Shown here in pieces: positions 15,801 through 24,761 of a DNA stretch of 64,000 nucleotides. The position numbers and the translations under genes were made by a program. A model generated the notes under the pieces. It ran no database searches and was not told the DNA's origin. It saw only the letters and a list, made by a program, of their open reading frames with translations. The DNA is from JALZAI01 sp038212215 (GTDB lineage Bacteria > Actinomycetota > Actinomycetes > Mycobacteriales > Jatrophihabitantaceae): NCBI GenBank assembly GCA_038212215.1, contig JBBQUT010000009.1:69726-133725 (forward strand), read 5' to 3'. How positions within the stretch are numbered: the stretch's first letter is position 1; every line of letters starts with the position of its first letter.

Positions 15801-17513
15801 GTGACCTCGATCCGCGTCTGGGCCCCGAACGCCGAGCGAATCGCCGTCCTCGTCGACGGCACCGCGACTGCTCTGGAAGCAGATTCCGACGGTTGGTGGC
15901 AAGGGCCGGATCTACTGCCCGGCACCGACTACGCCTTCCTCGTCGATGATGCTGACAAGCCGGTCCCAGACCCGGCTTCGCGTTGGCAGCCGCAGGGCGT
16001 GCACGGGCCGAGCCGGGCTTATGACCAGAACGCATTCGCCTGGACCGACCAGGATTGGCCCGGGCGCGGCCTGCCCGCGTCAATCATTTACGAACTGCAC
16101 ATCGGCACGTTCACCGCGGGTGCCACCTTCGACAGTGCCATCGAGCGGCTCGACTTCCTCGCCGAACTGGGGATCACCCACGTGGAAGTACTGCCGGTGA
16201 ACGATTTCAACGGCGAGTGGAACTGGGGATATGACGGCGTCGACTGGTACGCCGTGCACGAGACGTACGGCGGCCCGGACGGCTTCAAACGCTTCATCGA
16301 CGCTTGCCACGGCCGTGGCCTCGCGGTCGTGCTAGACGTTGTCTACAACCACCTCGGACCGGCCGGAAACTATCTATCGCGCTTTGGTCCGTACCTGAAA
16401 TCCGGAAGCAACACGTGGGGCGATCTGGTTAACGTCGAAGAGCCTGCGGTACGCGCTTTCGTGATCGACAACGCAGCGATGTGGTTGCGCGACTTCCACG
16501 TAGACGGCTTGCGCCTGGACGCCGTACACGCCCTGCACGACACCTCGTCGCAGCACATCCTCGCCGACATGTCCGAGCGGGTGGACGCCATGGCGAAAGA
16601 ACTGGACCGTCCGCTGACACTGATCGCCGAGTCCGACCTGAACGATCCGGTAATGATCGAACCGCGACCGCAGGGCTACGGCCTGGCCGCCCAGTGGGAC
16701 GACGACGTGCACCATGCGCTGCACGCGCTGGTCACCGGCGAGCGGCAGGGCTACTACTGCGACTTCGGCTCCTTCGAGGTTCTCGCCAAGACCTTCACCC
16801 GCGCATTCCTGCACGACGGCACCTACTCGACGTTCCGCCGAAAGGCCCACGGCGCACCGGTCGACCTGTCGAACACGGCCGGCTGGCGATTCGTCGTAGC
16901 GTTGCAAAATCACGATCAGGTCGGCAACCGCGCGGTCGGCAACCGGCTGCCGGAACTCGCCGCACCGGGTCTGGTCAAGGTGGCGGCCGTATTGCTGCTG
17001 ACCTCACCCTTCACGCCGATGTTGTGGATGGGTGAGGAGTGGGCGGCGTCGACGCGCTGGCCATTCTTCACCTCGCATCCCGAGAAAGATCTCGGTGAAG
17101 CGGTGAGTAAAGGTCGCCTGGCTGAATTCGCCGGCCATGGCTGGAATGTCGATGAGATGATCGATCCGCAAGATCCGGAGGCGTATCGCAGCGCCATCCT
17201 GAACTGGGACGAGATCGGCACGCCCAAGCACGCAGAGGTACTCGCCCTGTATCGGCGCCTGATCGCCTTGCGTGCCGCCGAACCAGACCTTGCCGACGGC
17301 GACCTTCGCGCGGTGCATGTCGAATACGACGAGGACGAGCGCTGGATCGTCGTGCATCGCGGTGCGCTGCGGGTCGTCGCCAATCTCAACCGCGACGAAC
17401 GCAGCTTGCCATTGAGCGTGTCCGAGATCGTGCTGGCCACCGGTGACTCGACACTCGCGGCCGGAAAGCTCACCGTCGCAGGGGAATCGGCGTTGGTAGC
17501 GCGTGTCTCCTGA
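15801..17513 (+). CDS. treZ: Malto-oligosyltrehalose trehalohydrolase
   Basis: TreZ releases trehalose from maltooligosyl trehalose made by TreY. The 570-aa GH13 enzyme begins with a short N-terminal E-set domain (IRVWAPNAERIAVLVDG), then the barrel: ASIIYELHIGTFT, VLPVNDFNGEWNWGYDGV, VVYNHLGPAGNYL, GLRLDAVHALHD (nucleophile Asp), LIAESDLNDP (general acid Glu) and ALQNHDQVGNRA. The W-GEEWAAS block MLWMGEEW is typical. GTG 15801 is chosen since VTSIRVWAPNA is where the family begins; the frame is open further upstream. It is separated from glgX-treY by the cytochrome/ppk2 operon. Confidence 0.97.
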   Translation: MTSIRVWAPNAERIAVLVDGTATALEADSDGWWQGPDLLPGTDYAFLVDDADKPVPDPASRWQPQGVHGPSRAYDQNAFAWTDQDWPGRGLPASIIYELHIGTFTAGATFDSAIERLDFLAELGITHVEVLPVNDFNGEWNWGYDGVDWYAVHETYGGPDGFKRFIDACHGRGLAVVLDVVYNHLGPAGNYLSRFGPYLKSGSNTWGDLVNVEEPAVRAFVIDNAAMWLRDFHVDGLRLDAVHALHDTSSQHILADMSERVDAMAKELDRPLTLIAESDLNDPVMIEPRPQGYGLAAQWDDDVHHALHALVTGERQGYYCDFGSFEVLAKTFTRAFLHDGTYSTFRRKAHGAPVDLSNTAGWRFVVALQNHDQVGNRAVGNRLPELAAPGLVKVAAVLLLTSPFTPMLWMGEEWAASTRWPFFTSHPEKDLGEAVSKGRLAEFAGHGWNVDEMIDPQDPEAYRSAILNWDEIGTPKHAEVLALYRRLIALRAAEPDLADGDLRAVHVEYDEDERWIVVHRGALRVVANLNRDERSLPLSVSEIVLATGDSTLAAGKLTVAGESALVARVS

Positions 17514-17526
17514 TCGCTGACGGGAA

Positions 17527-18828
17527 CTACGAATCGTCCTGACGACGTACCCACACCTCGCGCACCAACAGCAATCCTGCAGCGGCGATGGGCAGCGCCA
17601 GGAGGGCACCAAGGACGCCGGCAACGGCGCCACCGAGCAGAACAGCCACGATCGTGAGGTATTCGGGTACGTCCACCGACGAGCGCATGACGCGCGGGTA
17701 CACGACGTAGCCTTCCAGCGTCTCGTAGATCAGATAGAAAATCAGCGCAGCGAGACCCGTCGACAGCGAGTTGGCCAGACACACGACGCAAACAATCGCG
17801 GCACCGCTGATCGACCCGACGAGTGGAACCAGGTCCAGCAGCGCCACCATGATCGCCAGCGGCAACGCGTACTGGCTCAATCCCACGCTGACCAGGAACA
17901 GCACGGTGACGGTTCCGGCAATCAACGCGACCATCGTCGCGCCGATGACGTAGCGCCCGACCCGGCGCAGGATCTCATCGCCCAGGTGGCCGACTCGATC
18001 GCGGCGCGAGGACGGCGCGAGTGAAAATGTGGCACGTTTGAGTTGCGGCAGGGCAGCGAGGAAGTACAGCGTCAGGACGAAGACGATGAGCGTATTGGCC
18101 AGTGCCGCAAGCAGATTCAACCCGACGTTGTAGACGCCGCCAAAGGCGTTCTCCGCGAGGTTGGGGTCTTCGAGCTTGCGCTGCAGGCTGGAAATCAGGT
18201 GATACTTGCTGTCGATCTCCGCAATAGAGCGATGTCGCAACAATCGGTGCAGCAGCCGCGGCGCACTGTCGATCAAGTTGATGATCTGGTCGCGTAGCAC
18301 CCCGATCAGCACTGTGACGACGACCGTCACGATGACGATGATGACCAGCGCGACGATCAAGACCGCCCATGCGCGTTTCCAGCCCCGCCGAATGAGGAAT
18401 TCGACGATCGGATTCAGCCCGACTGCGAGGAAGATGCTGATCAGGATCAGTTCCAGGACCGTCGCCGCTTCACGCACGGACAACGCGACGAGCACGCCGA
18501 GGGCCACTCCGATGGTTGTCCAGAAGCCCCGGTAGATCGCCGAGTGGCGTGAGATCGGCAGGCCGGGCCTGCCATACGGGTTGTCGGAGTCGTCCGCTGG
18601 GGCGCCGAACAATGACCCCGTAGGCGCATCGGGTACCTCGGCGTCGATGTCCGGAGCGCCGACTGTAGCTTGCGCAGAAATGCCTTTGCTCGGAATAGCG
18701 TCCGATCCTGTGGCAGCGCTCGGGTCGCGCGCACGCTTCGCGGTTGCACCATGCTGGTGAGCGATCTCGTTGCCCTGCGCGGCAGTCTCGCGCGCCGTCG
18801 ACTGCTCCCGCTCGTCCGGCTTCACCAT
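17527..18828 (-). CDS. AI-2E family transporter (YdbI/PerM-type)
   Basis: The protein has 433 aa. The first 110 residues are hydrophilic, Ala/Asp-rich and probably disordered in the cytosol. About eight transmembrane helices follow, with AI-2E family features: a long soluble insert after helix 3 (residues about 190-245) and the C-terminal block DLVPLVGSISGAAIV with ETLEGYVVYPRVM. Named after the AI-2 exporter TqsA, most members move unknown cargo; some act as Na+/H+ antiporters. ATG 18828 is chosen since the upstream open frame is Arg-rich shadow sequence. It converges with treZ, leaving only 13 nt between the stops. Confidence 0.88.
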   Translation of the reverse strand: MVKPDEREQSTARETAAQGNEIAHQHGATAKRARDPSAATGSDAIPSKGISAQATVGAPDIDAEVPDAPTGSLFGAPADDSDNPYGRPGLPISRHSAIYRGFWTTIGVALGVLVALSVREAATVLELILISIFLAVGLNPIVEFLIRRGWKRAWAVLIVALVIIVIVTVVVTVLIGVLRDQIINLIDSAPRLLHRLLRHRSIAEIDSKYHLISSLQRKLEDPNLAENAFGGVYNVGLNLLAALANTLIVFVLTLYFLAALPQLKRATFSLAPSSRRDRVGHLGDEILRRVGRYVIGATMVALIAGTVTVLFLVSVGLSQYALPLAIMVALLDLVPLVGSISGAAIVCVVCLANSLSTGLAALIFYLIYETLEGYVVYPRVMRSSVDVPEYLTIVAVLLGGAVAGVLGALLALPIAAAGLLLVREVWVRRQDDS

Positions 18829-18856
18829 GTGGCCAGTATTCGCCCCGGCCGCCGTT

Positions 18857-19570
18857 TCACGACTCGCCGACGACAGGAACGTCCACAACCCGGCCGATGA
18901 ACCGATCGGGGGGCGAGCCGAACACCCGCCGTGCCGCCTTGATCGACACGCGCGCCAGCGCGGCGTTGCCCGCCGCGCCGATACCTGCACCTAGGCCGAG
19001 TGGCACTGCGCGACCGATCAGCAACGCGCCCTGGCGGGCGCCGAAGCGAGTGAGCAGCAGGCGACCGAGGCGGCCGTTCAGGCCGCCCGCGCTCTCCTTC
19101 GAACCGCGGCGGCCGATCACCTGAGCCCAGTGCTTCGTTCCTCCGGCCAGGCCCTCGATGGCCGCAGCGTCACTCTCGCCCACCAGCACAGCCAGGACCA
19201 GGGCTCGCCGGACGTCCGGGTCACTGACCGGGATGCCGTGCAGCTCAGCCAACGCAAGCACGTACATCGCGGTCGCCGACACGAAAGCCGTCACTTCGGC
19301 GGCACCGGTCGCCAACGACGCCGCGGTACCGACGCCTGGGATCGCGGCCGCGCCCCCGGACGCTGCGCCGATCCCGATCACCGCCGCGCGGTAGCGTCCC
19401 TCCAGTTGTTCGGTCACCTGCGCCGGCGTCGCGTCGGGATTCTTCGCCCGCAGCCGGTCGATGTACGCCTGGACGACGGGCCGCTGGATCGACAGCGCCT
19501 TGTCCAGCGCGCTGTCGAGTCGTTCCTCGACGGCCGACGGAATCGGCAACCTGGTCTTGCGTTTACCCAT
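18857..19570 (-). CDS. EcsC-like conserved actinobacterial protein
   Basis: The 237-aa protein has a basic N-terminus (MGKRKTRLPI), helical segments and two Gly/Ala-rich hydrophobic stretches (IGIGAASGGAAAIPGVGTAA and AVPLGLGAGIGAAGNAALAR) like those of EcsC-family proteins. The block ELHGIPVSDPDVRRALVLAVLVG is widely conserved in actinobacterial homologues as I recall. No catalytic motif is seen and the function is unknown; EcsC relatives are linked to membrane or ABC exporter functions only by name. ATG 19570 is chosen over an upstream frame extension. The AI-2E gene starts 28 nt downstream, so they may be co-transcribed. Confidence 0.65.
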   Translation of the reverse strand: MGKRKTRLPIPSAVEERLDSALDKALSIQRPVVQAYIDRLRAKNPDATPAQVTEQLEGRYRAAVIGIGAASGGAAAIPGVGTAASLATGAAEVTAFVSATAMYVLALAELHGIPVSDPDVRRALVLAVLVGESDAAAIEGLAGGTKHWAQVIGRRGSKESAGGLNGRLGRLLLTRFGARQGALLIGRAVPLGLGAGIGAAGNAALARVSIKAARRVFGSPPDRFIGRVVDVPVVGES

Positions 19571-19744
19571 TGCTGACTCCCAGCCGTTGGGCGCGACGAG
19601 ATCGCTCGATCGCGCCGCGCTCAATGTGACTACCCACTTGCGGGCATCGTGCTACCGACCTCTGTATCGGACCGACCGCCGACGCTACGTGCTCTCCCCG
19701 GTGTCGTGTCGTCTGCGCTCTGCGGGCGTGCTCTGATGGGCACC

Positions 19745-20488
19745 ATGCGCGCGCTGCTGCCGACACCGAATGACACCGTCGACGTCCACGAGTGCTACGC
19801 GCGGGACTGGATCGAACGCGGCGGGATTCGGGTCAACATGATCAGCAGTATGGACGGCGCCGCTTCGGCCGCCGGGCTGTCCAGTGGCCTGCAGACTCCG
19901 GGAGACAACCTCGTCTACGCCGCGCTGCGCGATCTCGCCGATGTCGTCCTGGTCGGGGCAGGGACTGCGCGTGCAGAGGGCTACGGCCCCGTGGTGTTCA
20001 ATTCCGCGCGCGCGGCGATACGCGAGCGCCACGGTATTGCGCCGCTGCTCCCGGTCGCTCTCGTCAGTCGGTCCCTCAACCTCGATGTGAGTTCGAGACT
20101 TTTTGTGGACGCGGATCCCGGCAATCGGCCGATCGTCGTAACGGTCGCCGCGGCTGACCCGGTCCGGCTGGCCGGGCTCAAACGGGTGGCGGACGTCGTG
20201 GTGGCCGGGGAGCGCGACGTCGAGCCCCCGTTGGTGCGCCGCCTGCTGGCCGAGCGCGGGCTGACCAGAGTGCTCTGCGAGGGCGGTCCGACCTTGTTCG
20301 CGCAGTTGGCCGCTTCCGGAGAGGTGGACGAGGTGTGCCTGTCGCTGTCGCCGATCCTCGCCGGTCCGGGCGCGCAGCGAATCGTCGCCGGCGGGGGGTG
20401 GCTAGGCGGCCCTCGGCGATATGCGCTGCTGGGCCTGCTCGAGGACGACGGCGCGTTGTTCCTTCGGCTGGGCGCGGGGTCCCGGTAA
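19745..20488 (+). CDS. RibD C-terminal domain pyrimidine reductase family protein
   Basis: The 247-aa product has the dihydrofolate-reductase-like fold of the RibD C-terminal domain: IRVNMISSMDGAASAAGLSS (substrate-binding strand and helix), VVLVGAGTARAEGYGPV (NADPH turn) and VLCEGGPTLFAQLAASGEVD, the signature EGGxxL. RibD C-domains reduce a riboflavin-pathway pyrimidine, but this stand-alone protein lacks the deaminase domain and relatives act on other pyrimidine-like substrates. Two nearby ATGs (19736, 19745) are possible. It is followed by a convergent gene. In mycobacteria a similar gene (Rv2671, from memory) lies close to the TAP-like hydrolase gene, also present here. Confidence 0.85.
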   Translation: MRALLPTPNDTVDVHECYARDWIERGGIRVNMISSMDGAASAAGLSSGLQTPGDNLVYAALRDLADVVLVGAGTARAEGYGPVVFNSARAAIRERHGIAPLLPVALVSRSLNLDVSSRLFVDADPGNRPIVVTVAAADPVRLAGLKRVADVVVAGERDVEPPLVRRLLAERGLTRVLCEGGPTLFAQLAASGEVDEVCLSLSPILAGPGAQRIVAGGGWLGGPRRYALLGLLEDDGALFLRLGAGSR

Positions 20489-20515
20489 TCACGTCCGCGC
20501 CGCGATCAGGATTGG

Positions 20516-21151
20516 TCAGCCCGCGGCAACTGTGATGTCGCTTTGGCGCACCAGCGTTGTCAGCACACTGCGCTGCTGGGGTGTGAGGTTCAGCAGCGCG
20601 CAGAACTCGCTGCTGGACATCGCGAGCGCACCCTTCGGTGGGTCATTCGCCGCAGCGAACTCGCCGGTGCCGAAGCGTTGTGCGATCAGCGTGTCGACTT
20701 CGTCGGCGGTACGCGGATCATCTGGCCCCCAGGCCGCAATGACCGCAATGACGTCCGGAGGAATCTGCAGGAACGCAGCGAGCTGCGCCTGTAGCAGGTC
20801 CAAATCAGGCAGCCCGAGCCGCTCTTCAACTGTCGTGAGCCGGTAGCCCGCGTCGAGCTCTTCGTGCTCGGCGATGACGAAGTGCCGACGAGCGGTCCGC
20901 ATGAGCGCGTTCATCGTCGTGTCGACGTCACCCTGGCGCAACGCGACCCAAACCGCCGCAGGAAGCTTCTCGTCCGCGCCGTCGACCGACGTGTCACCGA
21001 ATGCCTCCTCGAGCGCAACCCCTCGCGAACGGGCTTCGCGTGCTTGGACCAGCAGCACCATGACGCTCACGGCGTCGCGCGCATCCGACAGGGTCGAGTC
21101 GTACTCTCGCATCCGGTCCCGGCGCTGCTGCTCCTTCGTCGCCTGCATCAT
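20516..21151 (-). CDS. Hypothetical soluble protein, Ala/Asp-rich
   Basis: The protein has 211 aa from the ATG at 21151 (a second ATG follows directly). It is helical, without membrane segments or signal peptide, with an acidic central part (EEAFGDTSVDGADEK) and a C-terminal region ALAMSSSEFCALLNLTPQQR that looks like an HTH-type helix pair but is not convincing. The open frame extends to 21268 with an Arg/Ala-rich lead that I judge non-coding. I do not recognise a family. It is convergent with the RibD-C gene and divergent from ligC. Confidence 0.55.
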   Translation of the reverse strand: MMQATKEQQRRDRMREYDSTLSDARDAVSVMVLLVQAREARSRGVALEEAFGDTSVDGADEKLPAAVWVALRQGDVDTTMNALMRTARRHFVIAEHEELDAGYRLTTVEERLGLPDLDLLQAQLAAFLQIPPDVIAVIAAWGPDDPRTADEVDTLIAQRFGTGEFAAANDPPKGALAMSSSEFCALLNLTPQQRSVLTTLVRQSDITVAAG

Positions 21152-21405
21152 GCGTGCAAGTGTGCTCCGACGCTGACCGGCGGCGGGGACGTGGTCGCGC
21201 TTCGGCACCCGCGCGCCGCGCTGCCGTATGACGATGGCCGCGCACGCCCGGTGTGCGGCGATCTTCACTTATTTGGGCGGTTCAGGAGCTTGTCGCGCAA
21301 TCAGCACTCCGCTGCCGACGGGCACGGCCGTAGCCGCGCCGGGACGCGATCTGCCGCGAGACGCTGCCGCCGCTCGGCGGATCATGCCGATGAAACAATG
21401 GTCCG

Positions 21406-22485
21406 ATGAAGCTGCCCGTGATGCCGCCGGTCGCGCCGATGCTCGCCAAGGCAGTGCCTACCATCCCGCCCGGGGCGTCCTATGAACCGAAATGGGACGG
21501 ATTCAGGTCTCTCATCTTTCGGGACGGCGACGAGGTCGAGTTCGGCAGCCGCAACGAGAAACCGATGACCCGCTACTTCCCTGAACTGCTCGAGGCGGTC
21601 AAGGCTGAGTTTCCCGAACGCTGCGTGATCGACGGCGAGATCGTGATCGCCACCGACGCCGGGCTCGACTTCGAGGCACTGCAGCAACGCATCCACCCCG
21701 CGGTGTCGCGGGTGACGATGCTGAGTGAGAAGACACCTGCCTCGTTCATCGCTTTCGATCTGCTCGCCCTTGGGGATGACGACTACACCGGGCGTCCCTT
21801 CGCCGAGCGCCGCGCGGCCCTTGAGCAGGCACTCGCCGGGGTCAAGGCGCCTATCCACCTGACCCCGACCACCGCCGACGTCGACGAGGCGGAGCGCTGG
21901 TTCGTCGAGCTCGAAGGCGCCGGGCTAGACGGCGTGATCGCCAAACCACTCAACGGCACCTATCAACCGGACAAGCGGGTCATGTTCAAGATCAAGCATG
22001 TCCGCACGGCCGACTGCGTGCTCGCCGGCTTCCGCTGGCACAAAACCTCGACCGAGTCGAACCCGCTCGTCGGCTCGCTGCTGCTGGGCCTCTACAACGA
22101 CGAGCACAAACTGCAGCACGTCGGGGTGGTCGGCGCGTTCACTGCGAAGCGACGGGCTGAGCTCGTCAACGAGCTCGAACCGCTCCAACTGCTCGACGGC
22201 GACGAGCACCCCTGGCAGGAATGGGCAAGCGCTGAGGCGCACCAGGGCCAGCGGCTGCCGGGCAACGTGAGCCGCTGGAACGCGACCAAGGATCTGTCGT
22301 TCGTTCCGCTTCGCCCCGTCCGAGTGCTCGAGGTCAAGTACGAGCACATGGAGGGCACCCGGTTCCGGCACCTCGCCCACTTCGTGCGCTGGCGCGACGA
22401 CCGCACCTCCGAGTCCTGCACCTACGAGCAACTCGACCAACCGATCACCTTCAAGCTCGATGACATCGTGCCCGGACTTATCTGA
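21406..22485 (+). CDS. ligC: ATP-dependent DNA ligase, LigC type
   Basis: The 359-aa enzyme has the nucleotidyltransferase plus OB-fold layout. Motif I YEPKWDGFRSL places the adenylated Lys at residue 29. Motif III-like FIAFDLLAL, motif IV GLDGVIAKPL and motif V VMFKIKHVRTADCVLAGFRW follow. The length and motifs fit mycobacterial LigC, a stand-alone ligase thought to back up LigD in end joining or repair. The LigD-type polymerase gene of this genome lies at 40.2 kb, not beside it, and no Ku gene is in view. ATG 21406 is used; ATG at residue 6 is an alternative. Confidence 0.94.
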   Translation: MKLPVMPPVAPMLAKAVPTIPPGASYEPKWDGFRSLIFRDGDEVEFGSRNEKPMTRYFPELLEAVKAEFPERCVIDGEIVIATDAGLDFEALQQRIHPAVSRVTMLSEKTPASFIAFDLLALGDDDYTGRPFAERRAALEQALAGVKAPIHLTPTTADVDEAERWFVELEGAGLDGVIAKPLNGTYQPDKRVMFKIKHVRTADCVLAGFRWHKTSTESNPLVGSLLLGLYNDEHKLQHVGVVGAFTAKRRAELVNELEPLQLLDGDEHPWQEWASAEAHQGQRLPGNVSRWNATKDLSFVPLRPVRVLEVKYEHMEGTRFRHLAHFVRWRDDRTSESCTYEQLDQPITFKLDDIVPGLI

Positions 22486-22555
22486 GGTAGGCCGTGTCAG
22501 ATGACCGTGTTCAGTGGAGGTTCTCGGCACCGACATCGGACGATAGTGTCGCGCC

Positions 22556-23440
22556 ATGGCCGACTGGGACGAGCGCGGACCGGCAGTACCGGCGATCCCC
22601 GCCGTCACGCCCGAACCGCTGCGCGTGGCGCGGGCGGGCCTGCCCACGGGTGGCAGCACCATGCACGTCGACGTGCAGCCCGCGCAGGTCGTTGCCGCAG
22701 CCGGCAGCGCAATTGCGGCGAGCGCGCGGATGGGACGGTTGTTCGGACGTGCTAGCTGGAAGCTGGCGCGTCAACTGCCAGGCGCGCATGCGGTGGAGCG
22801 GGAGGCGCAGCGCCTGCAGAACGTTGCCGCACGAGAGGTCCGGCGGCTGCTGGAGATCCCGCCGACTCCCCTGGCAGTCACGGTGCCGTCAGAGGACGAA
22901 CACCGGGCGATCACGCTGATCCAGACTGCCGAGCCCGGTCGCGCGCCGTTGCGCAACGCGATGGGCGAGTTGCTCGAGCGGTCGGTTACCGGCACCCGGA
23001 CCAGCAGTCGCGACTACCTGTACGCGACGATCATCAGCCAACTCGTGCCGGACGAGGCCCGCATCCTCGCCGCGCTGGCCGACGGGACGCGCTACGCCGC
23101 CGGGGATCTGGTGACGAGGGGCCGCGGACGTAACGGGCAGCGCACGGTCGTCGCCAACGCCTCGACGGTCGGCCGCGCGGTCGGCGTCGGGACACCGGAC
23201 AACGTGCCCACGTATCTCACCCGGCTGCGCAACTTCGGACTCGTCGACTTCGGGCCCGAGGACGAATCGCTCGGTACGCAGTACGACATCCTCGGCGCCG
23301 ACGACACCGTCCGCCGCCCGCGCGACGCCGCCGGATCGGCACGGTCGACGGCGATGCGCCTCGTCCGCAAGACCGTGGCCATTTCATCCTTCGGCCGCGA
23401 CTTCTGGTCGGCGTCGGACCCTTCCCGCGCGCGCACCTGA
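22556..23440 (+). CDS. Abi-alpha family (DUF4393) protein
   Basis: The 294-aa protein has an N-terminal helical region (ASAIAASARMGRLFGRASWK) and the core TLIQTAEPGRAPLRNAMGEL followed by RDYLYATIISQLVPDEARIL, the pattern of DUF4393/'Abi-alpha' proteins. The domain was named for resemblance to abortive-infection proteins; a phage defence role has not been shown for this actinobacterial branch as far as I know. A winged-helix-like part at residues 155-245 ends with LRNFGLVDFGPEDE. It is 14 nt upstream of a DUF445 gene and likely co-transcribed. Confidence 0.72.
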   Translation: MADWDERGPAVPAIPAVTPEPLRVARAGLPTGGSTMHVDVQPAQVVAAAGSAIAASARMGRLFGRASWKLARQLPGAHAVEREAQRLQNVAAREVRRLLEIPPTPLAVTVPSEDEHRAITLIQTAEPGRAPLRNAMGELLERSVTGTRTSSRDYLYATIISQLVPDEARILAALADGTRYAAGDLVTRGRGRNGQRTVVANASTVGRAVGVGTPDNVPTYLTRLRNFGLVDFGPEDESLGTQYDILGADDTVRRPRDAAGSARSTAMRLVRKTVAISSFGRDFWSASDPSRART

Positions 23441-23454
23441 TCCGGACGACCGGC

Positions 23455-24690
23455 ATGAACAGCGTCCTCGACGATCTCAGCCGGCACTGGTACATCGTCT
23501 TCAGCATCCCGGTCGTGGCGGCGCTGATCGGTTACGTGACCAAGCTGGTCGCGATCCGGATGATGTTCGAGCCGGTGGAGTTCGTCGGCATCCGGCCCTT
23601 CTTCGGCTGGCAAGGCGTCGTGCCACGGCGGGCCGCGCGGATGGCCAGCATCGCAGTCGACACGATGACTCGCGACCTGATCTCGGCGCGCGACGTGCTC
23701 GCCCGCCTCGATCCCGAACTCGTCGCGCAAGAACTCGCTGCGCCGATCGACGCGGCGACTGCCGACATCACTCGCGAGATCATGCGGATCTACCAGCCGG
23801 GTATCTGGGACGCGATGCCCGAGCCGCTGCGCGCCATGATCATCGCGCGAGCGCGGGCGGAGGCGCCGACCATGATCCGCGAGGTGCTGGCCGACATAAG
23901 GCAGGATCCGGACTCGGTGTTCGACCTCAAATACATGGTCATGACCAATCTGGTCACGGACAAGGCACTGCTCAGCCGGGTCTTTCGGGAAGCCGGCTGG
24001 AAGGAGTTCCGCTTCATCGCCCGCTCGGGAATCTATTTCGGTGCCAGCATCGGCGTACTGCAGATGACGCTCTGGCTGCTCTTTCACGAACCGCTCATCA
24101 TGCCGGTGTTCGGACTATTCGTCGGGTGGTCGACCGACTGGCTGGCCCTAAAGTTGATCTTCAATCCGAAGCGGCCGATTCGCGTGTTGGGCGTCGAGAT
24201 CCAGGGCCTGTTCCTGAAGCGGCGAAGGGAAGTCGCGGCCGACTACGGCTCGCTGATCGCCGACGAGTTGATCACTCCGCGCAAGGTGATCGAAGCCATC
24301 CTCACCGGTCCGCTATCGGATCGCATCTTCGCCATGATCAGTCAGCAGGTGCAGAGCGCGCTGGATCGAAGCACCGGGTTGGTGAAACCACTCGTCGTGC
24401 TGAGTGTCGGGGCGAAGCGCTTTCCGGACATGAAACGGTCGATCACCAACAAGGTGATGGACCGCGTGCCGGAGACGATGAGTTATTTCGAGGACTACGC
24501 CCGCGAGTCGATGGACGTGCGCAACCTGCTCGTGGCAAGGATGCAGGAACTCGACGAGGTGCAGTTCGAAAGGCTGATCCGGCCCGCCTTCGAGCAGGAC
24601 GAGTGGATCCTGATCAGCGTCGGTGCGTTGCTCGGATTCGTCATGGGCGAGGCGCAGGCGCTCGTACTCGAACACTTTGCCCGACGCTGA
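23455..24690 (+). CDS. DUF445 membrane protein
   Basis: The 411-aa protein has one N-terminal helix (YIVFSIPVVAALIGYVTKLV, about 13-32), a long helical domain, a second membrane segment pair (FGASIGVLQMTLWLLF and MPVFGLFVGWSTDWLAL), another helical domain and a C-terminal helix. The duplicated pattern IGYVTKLVAIRMMFEP and VGWSTDWLALKLIFNP, each followed by R..G....R, is the hallmark of DUF445 (YheB/YjiN-like). Function is unknown; the repeated helical parts look like lipid- or envelope-associated domains. It follows the Abi-alpha gene by 14 nt. Confidence 0.86.
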   Translation: MNSVLDDLSRHWYIVFSIPVVAALIGYVTKLVAIRMMFEPVEFVGIRPFFGWQGVVPRRAARMASIAVDTMTRDLISARDVLARLDPELVAQELAAPIDAATADITREIMRIYQPGIWDAMPEPLRAMIIARARAEAPTMIREVLADIRQDPDSVFDLKYMVMTNLVTDKALLSRVFREAGWKEFRFIARSGIYFGASIGVLQMTLWLLFHEPLIMPVFGLFVGWSTDWLALKLIFNPKRPIRVLGVEIQGLFLKRRREVAADYGSLIADELITPRKVIEAILTGPLSDRIFAMISQQVQSALDRSTGLVKPLVVLSVGAKRFPDMKRSITNKVMDRVPETMSYFEDYARESMDVRNLLVARMQELDEVQFERLIRPAFEQDEWILISVGALLGFVMGEAQALVLEHFARR

Positions 24691-24709
24691 CGCAGCTGAC
24701 GCTCACGCT

Positions 24710-24731
24710 GACCCGACACTGACCCGACACT
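24710..24731. repeat. Two tandem copies of an 11-bp unit (GACCCGACACT)
   Basis: GACCCGACACT occurs twice without a gap, in the 71-bp interval between the DUF445 gene and the following lipoprotein gene; related CTGACGC/CTGACG steps flank it. It could affect the local leader but nothing else supports a function. Confidence 0.6.
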
Positions 24732-24761
24732 GACGAAGCAGCGCTCGACGCGGTCAGTACC

